Shown piece after piece: positions 44,385 through 51,991 of a stretch of 64,000 nucleotides of DNA (positions within the stretch are counted from its first letter, which is position 1; every line of letters begins with the position of its first letter). The stretch lies in assembly GCA_934511165.1 (NCBI GenBank), contig CAKSWA010000001.1, positions 62,001 through 126,000 of the forward strand, given 5' to 3'. A program made the position numbers and the translations under genes. This DNA comes from an uncultured Oscillospiraceae bacterium. Lineage in GTDB: Bacteria; Bacillota; Clostridia; Oscillospirales; Oscillospiraceae. A model generated the notes under the pieces. The model saw only the letters and a program-made list of their open reading frames with translations. It did no database searches and was not told the DNA's origin.

Positions 44385-44631
44385 AAAAAATCCCGGACGC
44401 AAAAGCGGAGTCCGAATAAGAAAACATAGATTTTCCCCCGCAGACAACGGTGTCTGCGGGGGAAAACTGTTTACAGCCATTCGGCGAAGAATTTTTCGTT
44501 GGAACAAGGCGCTTTTTCGCAGCAATGCTTTGTGCATTGCAAGAAAAAGGAACGCAGTTCCAGCGGAAAAGGCCCGGCGAAGGGGCTGTGTTTTCTTATG
44601 AGGACGCAGCTAATGGCATCCGGGATTTTTT
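44385..44631. repeat. Dispersed repeat family A, copy 2 (MITE-like, with terminal inverted repeats)
   Basis: A 247-bp element with interrupted terminal inverted repeats of about 45 bp: AAAAAATCCCGGA and ATAAGAAAACA on the left match TGTTTTCTTAT and TCCGGGATTTTTT on the right. The interior matches 1-180. It fills the gap between two convergent genes, and its A/T-tailed ends could serve as a terminator in either direction. No transposase is encoded. Confidence 0.85.
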
Positions 44632-44648
44632 CGTGTCAACGGGGATGG

Positions 44649-45530
44649 TCACACCGCCGTTTTCCTGCCGCGAAGTTCGCTCACGAGCGCCGAGCCGATG
44701 ATCAGCGCCGCGCCGAGAATGCCGAACGCCGTCAGCCGCTCGTGCAGCAGAAGCGCCGAGAAAAAGAGCGAGGACACCGGGTCAATGTAGCTGAGTACCG
44801 CAACCGACTGCGCGGGGAGCTTATTCACGTTCCCGAAGTAGAGCGCATACGCGATGCCGCTGTGTACGAGGCCGACGACGAGCACAAGGATCACCGTGCG
44901 CGTATCGAGCATGACCGCCGAGAAGTCCTCCGTGAGCAGCAGGTACGGGATGAGCACCGCCGCCGCAGAGAAAAGCTGGATGATCGTCTTTTCGTAAGCG
45001 TCCTCCACCTCGGTCTTCTTATTGATGATCACGGTTGCGGCATAGAGCGCCGCGGCGGCCAGGCCGAAGGCGATGCCCTTCGCGTCCTGCGCGCCGGGCA
45101 GACCGCCCTCCGCCACGCCGGAGACGAACACCATGCCGACGATCGCCGCGAACACGCACAGCCATTTTTTCGCGCTGAGCTTTTCGCGGAAGAAGATCGG
45201 CGAGAGCAGTATCACGATGGTCGGCTGCATATAAAAGCACATCGTCGCCACCGCTACGCTGGTGTAGTTGTAGGCCTCAAAAAGGAAGATCCAGTCAATG
45301 CCGATGATTGCGCCCGAAAGGATGAGCAGCGCGAGCTGCTTTTTTTCGATCTTCGCGAGCTTGCGGCGCTTCACCGCAACGAATATCAGCAGAAACACGC
45401 CGCCGAGCAGCCCGCGGGAAAACGCGAGCAGCGCCGACGAGAACGGGATGTTCCGCCGGAAGATCGCGATCGTGCCGAAAATCAGCATGGAGGCGCAGAG
45501 GGAGAGATAAGCCTTGCGGTTTTCTTTCAT
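44649..45530 (-). CDS. DMT/EamA-family transporter
   Basis: A 293-residue membrane protein with about ten hydrophobic helices in two EamA halves; the second half includes ALYAATVIINKKTEV and SVAVLSYIDPVSSLFFSALL. Members export amino acids, nucleobases or other metabolites. The ATG overlaps the stop of the MFS gene upstream (ATGA), so it is the last gene of the yqeB-selD operon. The substrate is unknown. Confidence 0.83.
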   Translation of the reverse strand: MKENRKAYLSLCASMLIFGTIAIFRRNIPFSSALLAFSRGLLGGVFLLIFVAVKRRKLAKIEKKQLALLILSGAIIGIDWIFLFEAYNYTSVAVATMCFYMQPTIVILLSPIFFREKLSAKKWLCVFAAIVGMVFVSGVAEGGLPGAQDAKGIAFGLAAAALYAATVIINKKTEVEDAYEKTIIQLFSAAAVLIPYLLLTEDFSAVMLDTRTVILVLVVGLVHSGIAYALYFGNVNKLPAQSVAVLSYIDPVSSLFFSALLLHERLTAFGILGAALIIGSALVSELRGRKTAV

Positions 45531-46699
45531 TTCCCGGTATCGTTCCTTTCTTTTTCCGCCGTGCGGAACATGAGTTCTGTCATGGTGATCATCAGCGCAA
45601 CGAAGCAGAGAAGATAGGCCGGCATAATGGAAAAGCCTAGCGCGTTGCCCAGAAGGCCGAAGAGCGGCGGCACAAACGTTGAGCCGACGTACGCGCCCGC
45701 CATCTGGATGCCGATGATCGCGCCGGAGTTCTCCGCGCCGAAGTTCGCGGGCGTGGAGTGGATGATGCAGGGATAGACCGGCGCGCAGCCGAACCCGATC
45801 ACGAGGAACGCGGCAACCGCGGCGGTATAAGAAGCCGTCGGGAGCGCAAGCGCACCGATGCCGCAGACGAACACCCCCGTGCCGAGACGGATCATGTTCC
45901 GGTCGCCCAGGCGGTCGGTAACAAACCCGCTCACGAACCGCCCGGCGGTGAGGCCAATATAAAAGAGCGCGGCCAGCCCCGCCGCGCGCTCGGCAGGAAG
46001 CCCCTTGACCTCGGCAAAATACGTGCTTGCCCACTGCATCGCCGTCGCCTCCGCGGCGCAGTAGGCGAAAAAGCCCGCGAGAATATACGGCACGCCCTTT
46101 ATCTTCAGCGCGCCGCGCACGCCGACGCTTTTCCGCTTCGTCTCCGCGGCAGTCCTATTGGCCTTCCACACCGGGAGCGTCACGAGCAGAAGCACGGCAA
46201 TGGCGAGCTGCAAAAGCGCAACGGTGCGGTAACCGCCGTGCCAGGTGCTGTGCGTCAGCGCCCAGCTCATGACAAACGGGCTGACGATCGTGCCGACGCC
46301 CCAGAAGCAGTGCAGCCAGCTCATGTGGCGTGCTTTATAGTGCAGCGCCACATAGTTATTGAGCGCCGCATCGATCGCGCCCGCGCCGAGGCCGTACGGC
46401 ACGGCGAAGACAATGAGCATCCAGAACTTTGTGGAAACCGAAAAGCCGAGCAGCGCGAGCACCGTGAGAAACACGCTCACGACCGTCACGCCGCCGGTGC
46501 CGAGCTTTCGCGTGAGCCGGTCGGACATAAGGCTGGAAACGATCGTTCCGCCGGAGATCACCATGGACACAATGCCCATGTACGAAACCGGCACGCCGAG
46601 CTCGGCGTGCATGACCGGCCAGCCGGAGCCGAGCAGCGAATCCGGCAGGCCGAGGCTGATGAACGCAAGATAAATGAGCGCGAGCAGCAGCGAGTACAT
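45527..46699 (-). CDS. MFS transporter
   Basis: A 390-residue 12-helix major-facilitator protein. The loop 2-3 motif appears as SDRLTRKLGTGGV and again between helices 8 and 9 as TDRLGDRNMI. The early LGLPDSLLGSGWP motif resembles sugar/nucleoside-type MFS members (FucP/YfkF-like) of Firmicutes. It starts directly after the selD stop (TAAATG) with a weak AGGTGG site. Co-transcription with selenium genes suggests movement of a substrate or product of a selenium-dependent hydroxylase, but this is inference. Confidence 0.84.
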   Translation of the reverse strand: MYSLLLALIYLAFISLGLPDSLLGSGWPVMHAELGVPVSYMGIVSMVISGGTIVSSLMSDRLTRKLGTGGVTVVSVFLTVLALLGFSVSTKFWMLIVFAVPYGLGAGAIDAALNNYVALHYKARHMSWLHCFWGVGTIVSPFVMSWALTHSTWHGGYRTVALLQLAIAVLLLVTLPVWKANRTAAETKRKSVGVRGALKIKGVPYILAGFFAYCAAEATAMQWASTYFAEVKGLPAERAAGLAALFYIGLTAGRFVSGFVTDRLGDRNMIRLGTGVFVCGIGALALPTASYTAAVAAFLVIGFGCAPVYPCIIHSTPANFGAENSGAIIGIQMAGAYVGSTFVPPLFGLLGNALGFSIMPAYLLCFVALMITMTELMFRTAEKERNDTGK

Positions 46700-47737
46700 T
46701 TATACCACCTTCACAGCGCAGTTCTGCTTTTCGGTCACATAGCCGATGCGCGCGGCGTGCGGCACCTTATCGGTGAGCTCCGCGAGCAGGGCGGGCGCGT
46801 CCTTCTCCGATACGGCGAGCAGCAGTCCGCCGGAGGTCTGGGGATCGAAGAGAACGTCCATCATCGCGCGCGTGACGTTCGGCGCGCTCTCGCTGAAGGG
46901 CTCGGCAAAATTGCGGTTGCGGTACATGCCCTCGGGGAGAATGCCGATCTCGGCAAGAGAGAGCACCTCCGGGAGAAGCGGCACGTTCGCGCTCTCGATG
47001 ACGGCGGTCACGCTGCCGCCGTTCGCCATTTCGCCCGTGTGTCCCATGAGGCCGAAGCCGGTCACATCGGTGATGCTGTGCACATCGTATTTCCCGGCAA
47101 TCTCGCTTCCGGCGCGGTTGAGCTCCGCCATCTGGGCAACCGCCTTGGCATAGGTCTCTTTGGAGACCATATCCGCCTTGTTCGCCGTGGAGATAATGCC
47201 GGTGCCGAGGGCTTTCGTGAGAATGAGCACATCGCCCGCGTGCGGCGTGCAGTTCAGGCGGATCTTGTCCGGGTGGGCGAAACCCGTCACGGAAAGGCCG
47301 TATTTCGGCTCGGTGTCGCGGATGGTGTGGCCGCCGGAGATGATGACGCCGGCCTCCGCGGCCTTCGTATAGCCGCCGCGCAGCACCTCGCGCACGGCCT
47401 CGTCCGGCATCTGCGGCGAGACCGCCATGATGTTCAGCGCAAGCTTCGGCTCGGCACCCATGGCGTAAATGTCGCTGATGGCGTTCGCCGCGGCGATCTG
47501 GCCGAACATGAAGGGATCGTCTACGATCGGCGGGAAGAAGTCCAGCGTCTCCACAAGCACAAGATCGTCCGAAATTTTATAAACGCAGGCGTCGTCGCTC
47601 GTGTCGTAGCCGACGAGCAGGCGCTCGTCGTATACCGAAGGCAGGCCCTTCAAAAGCTTTACCAGCGTGCCCGCGCCGACCTTTGCGCCGCATCCGGCGC
47701 AGCTCGCAAGCTTTGTCATACGAATCTCATTTTCCAT
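46700..47737 (-). CDS. selD: Selenide, water dikinase
   Basis: A 345-residue enzyme forming selenophosphate from selenide and ATP, the selenium donor for selenocysteine, selenouridine and the selenium molybdenum cofactor. The catalytic region is CAGCGAKV (Cys and Lys kept; no in-frame selenocysteine codon). The glycine-rich AIR-synthase fold includes ISGGHTIRDTEPKYG and TDVTGFGLMGH. GAGGAGAAG lies before the ATG. It overlaps yqeB by 11 nt. Confidence 0.95.
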   Translation of the reverse strand: MENEIRMTKLASCAGCGAKVGAGTLVKLLKGLPSVYDERLLVGYDTSDDACVYKISDDLVLVETLDFFPPIVDDPFMFGQIAAANAISDIYAMGAEPKLALNIMAVSPQMPDEAVREVLRGGYTKAAEAGVIISGGHTIRDTEPKYGLSVTGFAHPDKIRLNCTPHAGDVLILTKALGTGIISTANKADMVSKETYAKAVAQMAELNRAGSEIAGKYDVHSITDVTGFGLMGHTGEMANGGSVTAVIESANVPLLPEVLSLAEIGILPEGMYRNRNFAEPFSESAPNVTRAMMDVLFDPQTSGGLLLAVSEKDAPALLAELTDKVPHAARIGYVTEKQNCAVKVV

Positions 47738-48563
47738 AGTCTTCTCCTCGTTTCTCCGGTTTTCTCGCCGTACCGACGGCGGAGGTGAGCATCAGCACCG
47801 CTTCGAGCACGCCGCCGCCGACGGCAAGCGCCTTGTCGGACGCGGTGAAGCAGTGGAAGAGCTGGCAGCGGGGATCGACATCCGCGCTTTTGAAATGCTC
47901 GCGGGGCACTTCAAAACCCTCCGGCAATATACCGCGGAGCGTGCCGGTGATTTTTGCATACAGCGGCTCGCCGCCGACGGTGGCAACGACCTCCCCCGCC
48001 TCAACCGTGTCGCCAATCTGACGCAGGGCGTGGAACGTGCCGCCGCAGGGCGAGTGCATCACGCGCTCGGTCGTATAGCCGCCGATATTGCCGGGGACAC
48101 CGGTGTTCGGAATGGCGCTGCCCGACCAGATCACACGGCCGAGCGTATGGCCGCGCATCGTCTCCACAACGGCATGGCAGTCCTCCCCGGCAGTGAAGCC
48201 GGGGCCGACGCCGATCACGCCGGGCGCGTCGGTGATGGCGGTACCGAGATTGTTCTTGGCGAGAATGGCGTCCACGATCACATCCGGGTGAAGCTCCTTC
48301 GCGCTCTCCGCCCTCGGATCGACGATCACGGGCAGGATGTTTTCCTCCAGCAGCCGCAGCGCGTCCGCGGCGCTTCCGGCGAGCCGGGCGCGCACCTCCT
48401 CCACCTTCGTCTCCCCATGGTACACCGCCTCGGAAAAGCAGACGGTGCGGCGGATGGACGACGGCTTCGGAAGATCGGTCATCACCACGTTGATCCCCGC
48501 GCGCCAGAGACGCAGCGCAATGCCGGAGGCAATATCTCCGGCGCCTTTTATCATTACAAGCAT
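47727..48563 (-). CDS. yqeB: Selenium-dependent molybdenum cofactor maturation protein YqeB
   Basis: A 278-residue protein of the EF2563/YqeB family, found with selenium-dependent molybdenum hydroxylases (xanthine or purine hydroxylases). It begins MLVMIKGAGDIASGIALRL, a Rossmann-like loop typical of the family, and keeps GVGPGFTAGEDCHAVVETMRG in the middle. It is the first gene of the operon, driven by a near-consensus promoter next to the LysR gene. No hydroxylase subunit lies in this window. Confidence 0.9.
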   Translation of the reverse strand: MLVMIKGAGDIASGIALRLWRAGINVVMTDLPKPSSIRRTVCFSEAVYHGETKVEEVRARLAGSAADALRLLEENILPVIVDPRAESAKELHPDVIVDAILAKNNLGTAITDAPGVIGVGPGFTAGEDCHAVVETMRGHTLGRVIWSGSAIPNTGVPGNIGGYTTERVMHSPCGGTFHALRQIGDTVEAGEVVATVGGEPLYAKITGTLRGILPEGFEVPREHFKSADVDPRCQLFHCFTASDKALAVGGGVLEAVLMLTSAVGTARKPEKRGEDYGK

Positions 48564-48594
48564 GATTTGTTCTCCTTAAAATGGTTCTGAAATC

Positions 48595-48622
48595 AGTATA
48601 ATATGGAATACCGGCTTGTCAA
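48595..48622 (-). promoter_or_regulatory. Promoter of the yqeB-selD operon
   Basis: On the minus strand -35 TTGACA (48622-48617) and -10 TATACT (48600-48595) with 16-bp spacing; the -35 lies inside the LysR-type palindrome. Confidence 0.75.
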
Positions 48623-48638
48623 GAGCATTGACTCTTGA
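48619..48638. promoter_or_regulatory. Palindrome between divergent promoters (candidate LysR operator)
   Basis: TCAAGAG-N6-CTCTTGA is a perfect 7+7 dyad that overlaps the -35 elements of both the yqeB and lysR promoters, where an autoregulating LysR-type protein would bind. Confidence 0.65.
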
Positions 48639-48663
48639 CTTTTTATCGATCTTTTCATATGAT
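48635..48663 (+). promoter_or_regulatory. Promoter of the lysR-type gene
   Basis: -35 TTGACT (48635-48640) and -10 TATGAT (48658-48663) with 17 bp between them. Confidence 0.75.
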
Positions 48664-48703
48664 ATTCATATAATATCGATATACAAAGAGGAAGTGCCCT
48701 GTC

Positions 48704-49591
48704 ATGACGCTCAAGCAGCTCGAATACTTTCTTGCCATCGCCGAAAACGGCAGCATCACCAAAGCCGCCAACTCCCTGCGCATTTCCCAGCCGCCGCTGA
48801 GTCTTCAGCTCAAGGGGCTGGAGGAGGAGCTCGGCTGCCAGCTTTTCATCCGCGATAAGAAAAACATGATCATCACGCCGAAGGGCATCCTTCTGCGCGA
48901 GCGCGCCCGCGAGATCATGGACAAGGTGAACGAAACGCTGCTGCTCATGCAGTCGGCCAACGAGGAGGAGCGGTACACCATCCATCTCGGCACGATCTCC
49001 TCGATCTGCAACCGCGTACTGCCGGACAAGGTGCTCAAGCTCAAGGAGCGCTACCCGCACGTGGAGTTTGTTCTCCACGAGGGCAGCACGACGAGCATTC
49101 TCGATATGCTTGCGAGCGGCATGGTGGATTTCGGCATCGTGCGCGAGCCGTTCAACGTTGGAGCCTACAGCTCCCGTCCCATCCACGACACCGCCCTCGG
49201 CGAGGGCGGGCAGGACTATTTTACCGCCATCGGCAAGCCGAACTTTTTCCCTGCCGACGATGCGCCGGTTGTGACGCTCACCAGCCTGCAGGATACGCCC
49301 ATCATCATCCACCGGCGGTATTACGATCTCTTCACCAACGCCTGCCGCCGCCAGGGCTTCATCCCCAACATCATCTGCCAGAACGACAACATCGCCTCGT
49401 CGCTGAGCTGGGCGGCGTCCGGCATCGGCGTGGCCATTGCGCCGTATACCTCCGCCATCCAGAACTCCGATCCCACGCTCGTTATGAAGCGCATCGACAG
49501 CCCGGAGATCGTTTCCAAGGCGCATCTCATCTGGAACCGCAGCGTTACGCTCACGCCCGAGCAGAAGGCGTTTGTACATCTGTTCGACTGA
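48704..49591 (+). CDS. LysR-family transcriptional regulator
   Basis: A 295-residue regulator. The N-terminal winged helix (about 1-60) reads LKQLEYFLAIAENGSITKAA and continues to the recognition helix with SQPPLSLQLKGLEEEL. The C-terminal effector domain (about 90-290) has two lobes; the ligand is unknown. It is divergent from yqeB-selD-MFS-DMT with a shared palindrome, the usual layout for a LysR activator and its target. A perfect-palindrome terminator follows. Confidence 0.9.
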   Translation: MTLKQLEYFLAIAENGSITKAANSLRISQPPLSLQLKGLEEELGCQLFIRDKKNMIITPKGILLRERAREIMDKVNETLLLMQSANEEERYTIHLGTISSICNRVLPDKVLKLKERYPHVEFVLHEGSTTSILDMLASGMVDFGIVREPFNVGAYSSRPIHDTALGEGGQDYFTAIGKPNFFPADDAPVVTLTSLQDTPIIIHRRYYDLFTNACRRQGFIPNIICQNDNIASSLSWAASGIGVAIAPYTSAIQNSDPTLVMKRIDSPEIVSKAHLIWNRSVTLTPEQKAFVHLFD

Positions 49592-49605
49592 TTTTTTCAC
49601 ACACG

Positions 49606-49645
49606 AAAAGAGAGCCGGTTTTCCGCGGAAAACCGGCTCTCTTTT
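49606..49645. terminator. Bidirectional terminator
   Basis: A perfect 40-nt palindrome (AAAAGAGAGCCGGTTTTCC and its complement) between the LysR gene (+) and a lipoprotein gene (minus), with a T-run at the right end. Confidence 0.9.
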
Positions 49646-49660
49646 TTCATGCATTCGATT

Positions 49661-50065
49661 TTAATATCCGTGATCGACGTGTTGCCACGCCCCGCCGTTC
49701 GAACGGACAAGGATCCACATCCAGTTAGTGTACGTCTGCCCCGGGTTGAGCGTGGGGTTTGCGCCGGACTCGGCCACATCAAACGTCGATGTGAGGACGA
49801 GCACCTCGTCGGCCCCGTTCCGGTCCGCCCAGTCCTGATGCTCCTTGGATACATCATCCCCGGCGTAGGAGATCTCGGTGAGCGTGCAGCCCTTCCAGCT
49901 GCGGGAAAAGTCCTTTTTGATCACATCGATGGCGGCGTCAATGTCGTTCTGCGTATACATTTCGGACGCCACGGCCTTCGTCTGCACGTTCTTCACATTG
50001 CCGCCGCAGGCGGCGAGAGCGAGCAGAAGCAAGGCGGCCAGAAACAGGGATACGAAGCGTTTCAT
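49661..50065 (-). CDS. Small lipoprotein, DUF4829-like
   Basis: A 134-residue protein with a lipoprotein signal (MKRFVSLF, hydrophobic, lipobox LAACGG) and a compact domain. The segment YTQNDIDAAIDVIKKDF and the following GCTLTEISY recall DUF4829-type secreted proteins; this is from memory and unverified. AAAGGAG precedes the ATG. Function unknown. Confidence 0.65.
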   Translation of the reverse strand: MKRFVSLFLAALLLLALAACGGNVKNVQTKAVASEMYTQNDIDAAIDVIKKDFSRSWKGCTLTEISYAGDDVSKEHQDWADRNGADEVLVLTSTFDVAESGANPTLNPGQTYTNWMWILVRSNGGAWQHVDHGY

Positions 50066-50090
50066 TTTATATTTCTCCTTTCGTAGAGGG

Positions 50091-50220
50091 CAAACCCTTC
50101 CGTCAAGGCCTTTGGCTTTGCCGCCTCCCCTATCAGGGGAGGCAAGTTTGTTTTTTTGATGCCTTACCTGGCCTCCCTAACAGGGAGGCTGGCACGGCGA
50201 AGCCGTGACTGGAGGGTTTT
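50091..50220. repeat. Dispersed repeat family C, copy 2
   Basis: AACCCTTCCGTC at the left and GACTGGAGGGTT at the right are imperfect inverted ends. Inside are CCTCCCC-TATCA-GGGGAGG, CCTCCC-TAACA-GGGAGG and a CACGGCGAAGCCGTG hairpin. The order follows copy 1 (22935-23100). It lies between two minus-strand genes. Confidence 0.8.
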
Positions 50221-50263
50221 CCCATCGCAGATATAGACGCCCCAGCGTGCCGTCCGGTTCATC

Positions 50264-50755
50264 TCATTTGAACCGCGCAAAAAACTCCGCGAGCGGCTGC
50301 ATAACGGCGAGCAGCTCCGTGACGGCCGTATTGAGCCCTTCCACATCGAGCTTTTCCGCGGCGTCGTTCACGGCAGAGAGCGCTTTCTCCGCGGCGGTAA
50401 GGCTCTTTTGTGCCTGTGTGAGCATATCGCCGGTGCTCTGCTCAAGCGATGCCCAGTCCACATCTTCGAGCTGCGCGGCGATCGTGCGCAGCGAATCGAG
50501 CGTATCGGCAAGCTGCGCCGCCTCGAGCTGCTCGGTAAGGCCGTTCACGGTATCGACAAGGCGCTGCGTATCGAGCGCATCGAGTTCCGCCGTCACAGTG
50601 TCGAGCCGCGAGACAATGTGCTCGATGCGCGGGGCGTACCGCCGCACGCTGATAAAGGCCAGCGCCGAGCTCGCCGTCACAATGATGAGCAGCAGCACGC
50701 ATACGACCGCCGTCACTTTCTGCCAATGCAGGCGTTTTCTTTCCAGCTCCTCCAT
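50264..50755 (-). CDS. Membrane-anchored coiled-coil protein
   Basis: A 163-residue protein: a short basic cytoplasmic tail, one transmembrane helix (about 14-36), then about 120 residues of heptad-like sequence rich in Leu, Ala, Asp and Glu (for example TAELDALDTQRLVDTVNGL). This predicts a long coiled coil outside the cell. No family is recognised. GGGGAGG precedes the ATG. It follows the M42 peptidase gene by 18 nt on the same strand. Confidence 0.7.
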   Translation of the reverse strand: MEELERKRLHWQKVTAVVCVLLLIIVTASSALAFISVRRYAPRIEHIVSRLDTVTAELDALDTQRLVDTVNGLTEQLEAAQLADTLDSLRTIAAQLEDVDWASLEQSTGDMLTQAQKSLTAAEKALSAVNDAAEKLDVEGLNTAVTELLAVMQPLAEFFARFK

Positions 50756-50773
50756 CGGAAGCCCTCCCCTTTC

Positions 50774-51814
50774 TTAATTCTCGCCGCAGAGATAAAGATA
50801 CATAAGCTTGAGCGTTGCCTCGAGTCCCTTCACATGCGTGCGCTCCATGCCGTGGCTCGCGCACACGCCGCTGCCGATGAGCGCGCCCTTGCAGTCCACG
50901 CCGGCGTGCCAGGCGGCGCCCACGTCCGAGCCGTAGAACGGGAAAATGTCCACCGTGTACGGCAGCTCATGCTTTTTCGCGAGCGCGATAAGGCGGTTCG
51001 TAAGCTCGTAGTCATACGGCCCGCCGGAGTCCTTCGCGCAGATGGACACCGCGTATTCGTTGCCCGCGAGATCAAGTCCCACGCAGCCCATATCCACGGT
51101 GACAAACTCGTCGATGTCACGCGCGAGCGCGCTCGCGCCGTGGCCGACCTCTTCAAACACGACAAAGTATATGCGCGTTGGGTGGCGGAACGCCACCTTT
51201 TTCTCGCTGCACCAGCGCAGCAGAAGAAGGAGCAGCACCGCGCTCGCCTTGTCGTCAATGAACCGGGACTTCAGAAAACCGGATTCTGTCATCGTGAATT
51301 TCGGGTCGATGAACACAAAGTCGCCGTTATCGATGCCGAGCGCCTTGACATCCTCGGCGCTTTTCACTTCCTCGTCGAGCCGGACCTCGAGATGGTCCAC
51401 ATCCCGCGGCATCGTTGCGGCGTCCGGGTAGACGTGCACCGCCGGGGCGAGCGAGAGGATCGTGCCGCTGTAGCGCTTGCCCTCGCGCGTGAGCACCGTG
51501 CAGTACTCGCCGTCGAGCGTCGGGCAGATCGGCCCGCCGACCTTCGTAAGAGCGAGCGTTCCGCCGCCCTTCACGCTGCGCACCATCAGTCCCAGCGTGT
51601 CGACGTGCGCCGAGGTCGCCACGGTTTTGCTGTTGTCGAGTCCCGGCACGTCCACTTCGAGCGTTCCCTTGTTGTGGATGCGCGTCGTGTAGCCGAGCTC
51701 CTCCACATACTTTTTGATGAGCGCGATCGCCTCGGCCGTGCAGCCGGAGGGGGAGTCGGTCGTAAATACGGCGCGGGCATATTCTTCAAATTGACGGCGG
51801 TCAAATTCGATCAT
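50774..51814 (-). CDS. M42-family metallo-aminopeptidase
   Basis: A 346-residue dinuclear-metal peptidase or glucanase-like protein. Metal and catalytic motifs are seen in order: SAHVDTLGLMV (His, Asp), FIDDKAS (bridging Asp), VVFEEVGHGA (catalytic Glu and metal Glu), DMG and CASHGMERTHVKG. It is cytoplasmic (no signal) and probably releases N-terminal amino acids from peptides. I start it at 51814 with AGAGGAAATTTCC upstream. It is divergent from the SDR/ACP-oxoamine synthase operon. Confidence 0.87.
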   Translation of the reverse strand: MIEFDRRQFEEYARAVFTTDSPSGCTAEAIALIKKYVEELGYTTRIHNKGTLEVDVPGLDNSKTVATSAHVDTLGLMVRSVKGGGTLALTKVGGPICPTLDGEYCTVLTREGKRYSGTILSLAPAVHVYPDAATMPRDVDHLEVRLDEEVKSAEDVKALGIDNGDFVFIDPKFTMTESGFLKSRFIDDKASAVLLLLLLRWCSEKKVAFRHPTRIYFVVFEEVGHGASALARDIDEFVTVDMGCVGLDLAGNEYAVSICAKDSGGPYDYELTNRLIALAKKHELPYTVDIFPFYGSDVGAAWHAGVDCKGALIGSGVCASHGMERTHVKGLEATLKLMYLYLCGEN

Positions 51815-51845
51815 GGAAATTTCCTCTTTTCTATGAGATGGCAAC

Positions 51846-51874
51846 ATCATAAGCCCCCGGCGCGCGTTTGTCAA
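51846..51874 (-). promoter_or_regulatory. Promoter of the M42 peptidase operon
   Basis: On the minus strand -35 TTGACA (51874-51869) and -10 TATGAT (51851-51846) with 17-bp spacing. Confidence 0.8.
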
Positions 51875-51879
51875 AATAT

Positions 51880-51894
51880 ACGTGCGCGGCACGT
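51880..51894. promoter_or_regulatory. Dyad between divergent promoters
   Basis: ACGTGC-GCG-GCACGT, a perfect 6+6 inverted repeat midway between the -35 elements of the peptidase and SDR promoters. Position suits an operator acting on both; no regulator gene is adjacent. Confidence 0.5.
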
Positions 51895-51902
51895 TTGTCC
51901 TA

Positions 51903-51931
51903 TTGACAGGCGCAGCGCGCGGCGGTATACT
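51903..51931 (+). promoter_or_regulatory. Promoter of the SDR-ACP/oxoamine synthase operon
   Basis: -35 TTGACA (51903-51908) and -10 TATACT (51926-51931) with 17 bp between them, close to the housekeeping consensus. Confidence 0.85.
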
Positions 51932-51991
51932 TGCATCAAGTTTTTTATATAAATAATTTTAACTATCCATATCATTAAGGAGGGTCCTTCC

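Noticed and set aside
46700..47737. Possible selenocysteine in SelD.
   Set aside because: The catalytic position is encoded by a Cys codon and the frame has no internal TGA.
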